Positions 4,515 through 10,729 of a stretch of 10,729 nucleotides of DNA are shown piece by piece. Within the stretch, counting starts at the first letter, position 1. Each line of letters starts with the position of its first letter. This DNA comes from Methylothermaceae bacterium (lineage in GTDB: Bacteria; Pseudomonadota; Gammaproteobacteria; Methylococcales; Methylothermaceae), in the NCBI GenBank assembly GCA_027024125.1, contig JALVSV010000373.1, positions 1 to 10,729 of the forward strand, in the 5' to 3' direction. Position numbers and translations under genes: made by a program. Under the pieces are notes generated by a model. That model was not told the DNA's origin and ran no database searches. It was given only the letters and a program-made list of their open reading frames with translations.

Positions 4515-6851
4515 TTAATAAAGGGAATTTAATACCGATTCGCCTCGTCCTCCCGAAGCAGGCTGAAGGGTAGCTGGTTGATAATCTGGGACATTTTCCT
4601 GGCGAAAGATCTCTGCGATCGCGGCAGAGTTCGAGTTGGTGCGCAGGCCCGTTGAGGGATCGATCAGTGCAGTGACCAGCCCGTCTGGCATGGGAAACTG
4701 GAGTTCTGGCCGATCTTTCAAGGCGACCTTCATGTATTCCATCCACATGGGTAAAGCTGCCTTTGCGCCCGTCTCTCCCTTTCCCAAGGGTCTGGAGGAG
4801 TCGAATCCGACCCAGCTGATCGCAACGAGGTGAGATGCATAGCCATTGAACCAGGCATCACGTTGGTCGTTTGTGGTGCCGGTCTTGCCTGCCAAATCGT
4901 TACGGCCCAATTGTTTGGCGCGCACACCCGTACCGCGGCGAATGACATCTTGCAGCAGCGAATGCATCAGGTAGTGGATGCGTGGAGACACAATTCGTGG
5001 GGCAGCATCGGAGCAACGTTCACAAGATTTTAGGGGATGTGCCTGTTCGAGTGTCTCTCCCCCCTGAATTTCTATCCTTTCGATGAGGTAAGGGGTGATT
5101 CGGTATCCTCCGTTGGCAAAAGTGGAGAAGACCCGTCCCATGTCCAATAGCGTTGCCGTTCCACTGCCCAGTGCCAGAGTGGGGGTCCTGGGAAGCTGCT
5201 GGGGTTTGAATCCAAAGCGCAATGCGGTTTCTATGACTCTGTCGATGCCGATTGCTTGTAACAAGCGAATCGAAACCAGATTGCGCGAGTGACGCAGCGC
5301 AACTCTCAATCGGGTGGGGCCATAAAATTTACCACTGTAATTCTCTGGTCTCCAATCTGATTCTGCGGTGCGATAGATGATGGGGGCGTCATTGATCAGG
5401 CTGGCGGCGGTAAACCCCGATTCCAGGGCTGCGGTGTATAAAATGGGCTTGAATCCGGAACCGGGTTGGCGTTGGGCCTGTGTTGCCCGGTTGAACTTGC
5501 TCAGATCGAAGTCGTATCCGCCCTGAAGAGCCAGGATAGCCCCGGTTTGGCTATCAAGGGACAGCAAGGCGCCCTGGACCTCAGGAATTTGGGCGAGACG
5601 CCATTGGCCTTTGGTGTCTTTACGTATCCGTATCAGGTCGCCGGGTTGCAGTATCTCATCCACACGGCGAGGCGGGCGTCCCACCCGGTTTCCTGGGAGA
5701 GCCTTACGTGCCCAGCGTATTCCTTCCCAGGTGAGTTCTATGGTGTCGCCGGTTGCCAATAAGAGTTTTGCCACTTTGGTTTTGTTGGAAATTCCAGTCA
5801 CTACGGCAGGCAGGGTGTCATCACCAAGCTGAAATGAATTTAATACATCGATCTTGGTCTTTATGGGGGCAGTGGTGTCGACATGCCCTTCCGGCCCACG
5901 ATAACCATGACGTTCATCATAAGCGTGAAGGGCGGTTTGTACAGCCTTGCGGGCAGCTGACTGAAGCTTCATATCCAAAGTGGTGAAAACCCGAAACCCT
6001 TTGGTATAGGTTTCCTCGCCGTAGCGTTGATAGAGTTCGGATCGTACCCATTCTGCAATATAGGATGCACTTGGGTCATGATTTGGGCGATTGAGTGAAG
6101 CGGTGATGGGCTGGGAGGTGGCAGACAGATATTGGGGCTCTTCTATGAAGCCCAGGTCATACATACGTTGGAGAACATAATTGCGTCTTTCCAGAGCTCG
6201 GCTGGGATTTGAGATCGGGTTGAAACGGGAAGGGGCTTTGGGCAATCCCGCGATCATGGCGATCTGGGCCAGATCCAGTTGATCGAGCGATTTGCCATAG
6301 TAGATCTGGGCAGCGGCGGCAATGCCATAGGCGTGGTGACCCAGGTATATTTTGTTCAGATAGAGTTCCAGGATCTCGTTTTTACTCAGTTCCTGTTCTA
6401 TCTTCAAGGCCAGGAAGATCTCCTTGAGCTTGCGTTCATAGGTTTTCTTAGGGCTCAAAAAGAAATTGCGGGCCACCTGCATCGTGATTGTGCTTCCTCC
6501 CTGGCGTTTGTGTCCGGTTCTCACGAGCTCCCAGCTGGCTCTTAACAGCCCTTGAAGATCGACGCCAGGGTGCTGGTAAAAACGGGCATCCTCAGCGGCC
6601 AGAAAGGCTTGGATCAATGTCTCGGGAACTTGATCGATATCGATGGGAACGCGTTTCTTGTCACCGAAAGTAGCAATGAGTGTACCATCCCTGTCATAGA
6701 CTTCGAGTGGGGTCTGGAAACCGATGGTGCGAAGGGCTTTAGGGTCTGGTAATTGAGGCGTGATATGGAAATAGACCACGGCTAATAGCCCTAGGCCGAT
6801 CAATAGGGCAGCAATGAAAAACCACCCCAAGCCTTTGAGTAGAGTATGCAT
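4515..6851 (-). CDS. mrcA: Penicillin-binding protein 1A, bifunctional transglycosylase/transpeptidase
   Basis: This 778-residue class A penicillin-binding protein polymerises glycan strands from lipid II and crosslinks their peptides in the periplasm. A single N-terminal anchor covers about residues 8-29. The GT51 domain (about 50-230) shows EDARFYQHPGVD with catalytic Glu87, GGSTITMQVARNFF (118-131) and the second catalytic Glu144 in KLKEIFLALKIEQEL. An OB-like linker domain occupies about 325-425. The transpeptidase domain has SGFK (nucleophile Ser465, Lys468), SRN (522-524) and KTGT (656-659), so all catalytic motifs are intact. A CERC pair (610/613) sits where E. coli PBP1A has CPEC. Length is somewhat under E. 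coli PBP1A (about 850). The ATG at 6851 leads straight into the anchor helix, but no Shine-Dalgarno is evident. It diverges from pilM. Confidence 0.96.
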   Translation of the reverse strand: MHTLLKGLGWFFIAALLIGLGLLAVVYFHITPQLPDPKALRTIGFQTPLEVYDRDGTLIATFGDKKRVPIDIDQVPETLIQAFLAAEDARFYQHPGVDLQGLLRASWELVRTGHKRQGGSTITMQVARNFFLSPKKTYERKLKEIFLALKIEQELSKNEILELYLNKIYLGHHAYGIAAAAQIYYGKSLDQLDLAQIAMIAGLPKAPSRFNPISNPSRALERRNYVLQRMYDLGFIEEPQYLSATSQPITASLNRPNHDPSASYIAEWVRSELYQRYGEETYTKGFRVFTTLDMKLQSAARKAVQTALHAYDERHGYRGPEGHVDTTAPIKTKIDVLNSFQLGDDTLPAVVTGISNKTKVAKLLLATGDTIELTWEGIRWARKALPGNRVGRPPRRVDEILQPGDLIRIRKDTKGQWRLAQIPEVQGALLSLDSQTGAILALQGGYDFDLSKFNRATQAQRQPGSGFKPILYTAALESGFTAASLINDAPIIYRTAESDWRPENYSGKFYGPTRLRVALRHSRNLVSIRLLQAIGIDRVIETALRFGFKPQQLPRTPTLALGSGTATLLDMGRVFSTFANGGYRITPYLIERIEIQGGETLEQAHPLKSCERCSDAAPRIVSPRIHYLMHSLLQDVIRRGTGVRAKQLGRNDLAGKTGTTNDQRDAWFNGYASHLVAISWVGFDSSRPLGKGETGAKAALPMWMEYMKVALKDRPELQFPMPDGLVTALIDPSTGLRTNSNSAAIAEIFRQENVPDYQPATLQPASGGRGESVLNSLY

Positions 6852-8106
<1,255 letters not shown>

Positions 8107-8107
8107 T

Positions 8108-8683
8108 ATGGCTCGCATTAATCTACTTCCATGGCGTGAAGAACGTCGAAAGCAACAACAAAAAGAGTTTTTCCTGGCGATCGCTGCCGCGATGGGATTC
8201 GCTGCCATGATCATGCTGTTGGTGCATCTGTACATAGCAGACCGGATCGAATATCAACAACAACGCAATCGGTTCCTGAGCAGCCAGATAGCCATTCTGG
8301 ACCGAAAAATTCGCGAGATTCGGGATCTGGAAAAGAAGCGTGACATGTTGATTGCCAAGATGGAGATCATTCAACGACTCCAGTCCAGTCGACCGGAAAT
8401 CGTGCATTTGTTCGATTCGTTGGCCAAGACCGTGCCAAACGGTGTTTACCTGACTAAATTTCGTCAGGCCAACAACAAGCTCCACGTCTTTGGTGTCTCC
8501 CAGTCCAACGCCCGGGTGTCTGCCTATATGCGTAATATTGAGGCTTCCCCTTGGATGAAGAATCCCAGGCTCAAGATCATTGAATCCAAACACCCATCCA
8601 AACGAGGGCGCCAAGGGCATTTCTCCCTGCAGATCACGCAGGAACATCCCACAGCGAACGGGGCTGGAGGAGATCAATCATGA
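8108..8683 (+). CDS. pilN: Type IV pilus inner-membrane protein PilN
   Basis: PilN (191 aa) is a bitopic inner-membrane protein that links cytoplasmic PilM to periplasmic PilO. Its N-terminus MARINLLPWREER carries the conserved INLLPW motif that docks into PilM. One transmembrane helix covers about residues 22-44, followed by a coiled coil (about 48-90) and a ferredoxin-like periplasmic domain ending SLQITQEH. I chose ATG 8108 rather than the in-frame TTG at 8099: it places the INLLPW motif at the usual distance from the start, and GAGGAG (8091-8096) sits 11 nt upstream of the ATG but only 2 nt from the TTG. The gap to the pilM stop is 1 nt, and the stop overlaps pilO by 4 nt (ATGA), consistent with coupled, balanced synthesis. 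Confidence 0.95.
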   Translation: MARINLLPWREERRKQQQKEFFLAIAAAMGFAAMIMLLVHLYIADRIEYQQQRNRFLSSQIAILDRKIREIRDLEKKRDMLIAKMEIIQRLQSSRPEIVHLFDSLAKTVPNGVYLTKFRQANNKLHVFGVSQSNARVSAYMRNIEASPWMKNPRLKIIESKHPSKRGRQGHFSLQITQEHPTANGAGGDQS

Positions 8684-9309
8684 ATCTTTCCGAAATCAAC
8701 TGGGATATAGAGGCGGCTGGAACATGGCCATGGCCTGTCAAGATGACAACGATCGCACTACTTGCTTTGGCGGTGGTGGGGCTGTGGTTCTACTTTGATA
8801 CTAAGGATCAACTGGCATCGTTGGAAAAGGTTCAAACCAAGGAAGAAAGCCTGAAACAGACCTTTGCCGCTAAGCAGAAAAAGGCCGCCAATCTGGAGGA
8901 ATACAAACAGCAATTGGTAGAAATGGAAAAGACTTTTGGTGACATGTTGCGGCAATTGCCCAACAAGGCCGAAGTTCCAGCCCTTCTGGTGGATGTTTCT
9001 CAAACCGGACTGGCCAACGGATTGGAGTTCGAACTGTTCCAGCCTCAAGGTGAGATCAAAAAGGACTTCTACGCCGAATTACCCATCAAAGTCAGAGTGA
9101 TCGGCACCTATGCGCAGCTTGGCTCTTTTGTCAGCGGTTTGGCTTCACTGCCCAGAATTGTGACGGTTCACAATGTTGCCATCAATCCCCTCGAAAAGAA
9201 TGACAAATTAGTGATGAATGCCGTCATCAAGACCTACCGTTACCTGGAGGAAGGTGAGGGCAAGGCCAAGAAGAAACGGGCGAAAGGAAGAAAGCGGGGT
9301 AGAAGATAA
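8680..9309 (+). CDS. pilO: Type IV pilus inner-membrane protein PilO, with a basic C-terminal tail
   Basis: PilO (209 aa) heterodimerises with PilN and contacts PilP in the periplasm. It has a short cytoplasmic N-terminus (MNLSEINWDIEAAGTWPWP, with the conserved N-W region), a transmembrane helix at about 22-40 and a coiled coil at about 42-90. The periplasmic core follows, including LPNKAEVPALLVDVSQTGLANGL near 97-119 and the usual F-QP-G-E and RVIGTYAQLGSFVSGLASLPRIV blocks. The core ends around KTYRYLEEGEG. After this, residues 194-209 (GKAKKKRAKGRKRGRR) are an 11/16 Lys/Arg tail that I do not expect in PilO. The ATG overlaps the pilN stop by 4 nt, and the stop codon shares its last base with the pilP ATG (TAATG). 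Confidence 0.95.
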   Translation: MNLSEINWDIEAAGTWPWPVKMTTIALLALAVVGLWFYFDTKDQLASLEKVQTKEESLKQTFAAKQKKAANLEEYKQQLVEMEKTFGDMLRQLPNKAEVPALLVDVSQTGLANGLEFELFQPQGEIKKDFYAELPIKVRVIGTYAQLGSFVSGLASLPRIVTVHNVAINPLEKNDKLVMNAVIKTYRYLEEGEGKAKKKRAKGRKRGRR

Positions 9310-9842
9310 TGGTTGTGAAAGTACCGGTGACGATTCGTCTGATGACCTTGGCTGCATTGTTGCTGCTGAACGGTTGTGGTGATCGGGACCTGTCTGATTT
9401 GGAGGACTACGTTGCCGAAGTCAAAGCTCGTCCCAAAGGTGCTATCAAGCCTTTGCCAGAAATCAAGATGGTGGAAACATTTGTGTTTGAGCCCGAAGGT
9501 TTACGAGATCCCTTCAAACCAGCCAATCAGGAGCCTGCCCCTCAAATTGCGATGGGTGGAAGTGGGATCAAACCAGATACTACGCGCCCAAGAGAACCGC
9601 TGGAATCTTATTCTCTCGACAGTTTGAGAATGGTGGGAACCGTCAAGAAAAACGATGTGCTATGGGCCTTGGTTCAAACCGCGGAAGGGAGCATCTACAG
9701 AGTACGAACAGGCAATCACATGGGGCGAAACTTTGGTCGGATCGTGCGCATCACCGAAAACAGCATAGAGTTGATTGAGATCGTTCCCGATTCCCCGGGA
9801 AACTGGCGGGAAAAAGAAACCACTGTGGCATTGGCTGATTGA
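9309..9842 (+). CDS. pilP: Type IV pilus lipoprotein PilP
   Basis: PilP (177 aa) is the inner-membrane lipoprotein that connects PilN/PilO to the PilQ secretin. The N-terminus has a hydrophobic signal with LLLLNGC, making Cys23 the likely lipidated residue; Asn at -2 is slightly off the standard lipobox. A flexible region (about 25-90) includes FEPEGLRDPFKP (57-68), a block typical of PilP. The C-terminal beta-domain (about 92-172) contains YSLDSLRMVGTV, WALVQTAEGSIYRVRTGNHMG and GRIVRITENSIELIEIV, the usual homology-region fold. The ATG shares one base with the pilO stop. The purine-rich end of pilO (AAAGGAAG and GGGG at about 9285-9299) can serve as its ribosome binding site. Confidence 0.95.
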   Translation: MVVKVPVTIRLMTLAALLLLNGCGDRDLSDLEDYVAEVKARPKGAIKPLPEIKMVETFVFEPEGLRDPFKPANQEPAPQIAMGGSGIKPDTTRPREPLESYSLDSLRMVGTVKKNDVLWALVQTAEGSIYRVRTGNHMGRNFGRIVRITENSIELIEIVPDSPGNWREKETTVALAD

Positions 9843-9877
9843 TATGTTTTGGATACAACATGAGAAGGTAGACGCTT

Positions 9878-10729
9878 ATGTTTAATGACGACGTTGCGGG
9901 CAAGCAATGGACTGTGAGTGGAGTATTACGCCTGGGGTGGCTGGTTGGATGGCTATTGTTGGGCCTGGCCTCGAGTGTGAATGCTGAGGAGATACAGCTG
10001 CAGGATCTTCAGTTCAAAACGTTGCCAGGGGATAAACTGCAATTGATCTTCAAGTTCGATGGACCGGCCGTTGCCCCAAAGGTGTTCCAAACCAACAATC
10101 CGGCCCGTATCGTTCTGGATTTCGCCGGGGTAAAAAACTCACTGGCAAAGAAGAACATACCGATCAATATGGGGGTGGTCACCCATGTGAGCGTGGTCAA
10201 TGGTGGTGGAAGATTACGGGCTGTGATCAACCAGGTTGAACAGACCCCCTATGAATTCAAGTTGCAAGGGGATACGTTGTTGTTGACGGTGGAAAATACC
10301 AGCATGGCGGCTGCTTCTGCCGCCTCTTCCCAGGTTGCCGGGAGGGATTTGCTGGGTCAGCGTCTCGAAAAGATCGATTTCCGCCGCGGCCCGAACGGCG
10401 AAGGGCGAATTTTGATCCATCTGGCCAATCCCAATACACTGGTGGACTTGCGGGAAGAAGGGGGGCGGGTGATAGCCACGTTCCTCAATACGACCCTGCC
10501 ACGTAACTTGGCCAAAAAGCTTGATGTCACGGACTTTGCCACACCTGTCAAAAGTGTCACGGCATTTTCGGATGGCAAGAAGACACGGCTGGTGGTCACA
10601 CCTGTTTCAACTGCATACGATTATCTTTCTTATCAGTCTGATCGTCTCTTGACCATCGAGTTTCGCCCGCTGACCCGGGCCGAAAAGGAAAAAATCAAGA
10701 AAATGAAATTCCCTTATACTGGCCAGAAA
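9878..10729 (+). CDS. pilQ: Type IV pilus secretin PilQ, N-terminal part (cut by window edge)
   Basis: The frame from the ATG at 9878 stays open for 284 codons to the window end. PilQ forms the outer-membrane pore through which the pilus leaves. The first 36 residues are a long signal peptide (LGWLVGWLLLGLASSVNA before EE). Two AMIN domains, which bind peptidoglycan, follow. The first is about 38-130 (IQLQDLQFKTLPGDKLQLIF; NPARIVLDFAGV) and the second about 158-262 (EKIDFRRGPNGEGRILIHL; YDYLSYQSDRLLTIEFRPL). The last residues, FPYTGQK, are where the secretin/TonB N-terminal domain normally begins; the N1 and secretin domains lie outside. GAGAAGG (9862-9868) is 9 nt upstream of the ATG. An ATG at 9860 is not used because it stops after three codons. 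There is a 35-nt gap after pilP. Confidence 0.95.
   Translation, partial: MFNDDVAGKQWTVSGVLRLGWLVGWLLLGLASSVNAEEIQLQDLQFKTLPGDKLQLIFKFDGPAVAPKVFQTNNPARIVLDFAGVKNSLAKKNIPINMGVVTHVSVVNGGGRLRAVINQVEQTPYEFKLQGDTLLLTVENTSMAAASAASSQVAGRDLLGQRLEKIDFRRGPNGEGRILIHLANPNTLVDLREEGGRVIATFLNTTLPRNLAKKLDVTDFATPVKSVTAFSDGKKTRLVVTPVSTAYDYLSYQSDRLLTIEFRPLTRAEKEKIKKMKFPYTGQK

Noticed and set aside
5466..5762. Plus-strand frames inside mrcA and other antisense frames within the large genes
   Set aside because: They lie opposite intact, motif-bearing coding sequence and show no domain, signal or start context of their own.
9843..9877. ATGTT/AACAT inverted pair between pilP and pilQ as an attenuator
   Set aside because: A 5-bp AT-rich stem with an 8-nt loop is too weak, and genes on both sides belong to one conserved operon.

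Overview
The window looks like chromosomal DNA from a gammaproteobacterium. The evidence is gene content and order: a DUF3450/TtpC/ExbB/ExbD/TonB energy-coupling operon, a zinc-type L31 gene, and a class A penicillin-binding protein gene (mrcA/ponA) divergent from pilMNOPQ. I cannot name a genus. Coding density is high, and there are no tRNAs, rRNAs, CRISPR arrays or recognisable insertion sequences.

Layout. (1) Positions 1-3280, minus strand: a five-gene operon read right to left. It encodes a DUF3450 periplasmic coiled-coil protein, a long TtpC-type MotA/TolQ/ExbB protein, a short ExbB, ExbD, and the first 43 codons of TonB, which is cut by the window edge. Four of the five genes are coupled by 1- or 4-nt overlaps. 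The exception is the ttpC-exbB junction, where extra DNA bounded by an exact 11-bp direct repeat sits precisely at the start codon. (2) Positions 3281-3672: a 392-bp divergent intergenic region with a 26-bp imperfect palindrome and a plausible sigma-70 promoter for rpmE. (3) Positions 3673-3876, plus strand: rpmE (ribosomal protein bL31, four-cysteine form). (4) Positions 3930-6851, minus strand: mrcA (PBP1A), followed 6 nt later by a small conserved protein of unknown function whose core resembles a degenerate nucleotidyltransferase. (5) Positions 6852-7044: the divergent promoter region. (6) Positions 7045-10729, plus strand: pilM, pilN, pilO, pilP and the first 284 codons of pilQ, packed with 1-4 nt overlaps or very short gaps.

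How the genes work together. The left operon should build an inner-membrane proton-driven motor (ExbB/ExbD) with a TonB arm that powers TonB-dependent outer-membrane transport; TtpC and the DUF3450 protein are accessory parts. The right operon encodes the alignment complex of the type IV pilus: PilM (cytoplasmic actin-like ATPase), PilN and PilO (inner-membrane bitopic proteins), PilP (lipoprotein) and PilQ (outer-membrane secretin). PBP1A makes and crosslinks the peptidoglycan that both machines span, and its head-to-head pairing with pilM is a conserved gammaproteobacterial arrangement.

Most of the window is ordinary conserved sequence. The most unusual items are the apparent small insertion at the ttpC-exbB junction, the shared domain plan of TtpC and DUF3450, the strongly basic PilO tail, and the structured upstream region of rpmE. 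I see no convincing previously undescribed multi-gene system.
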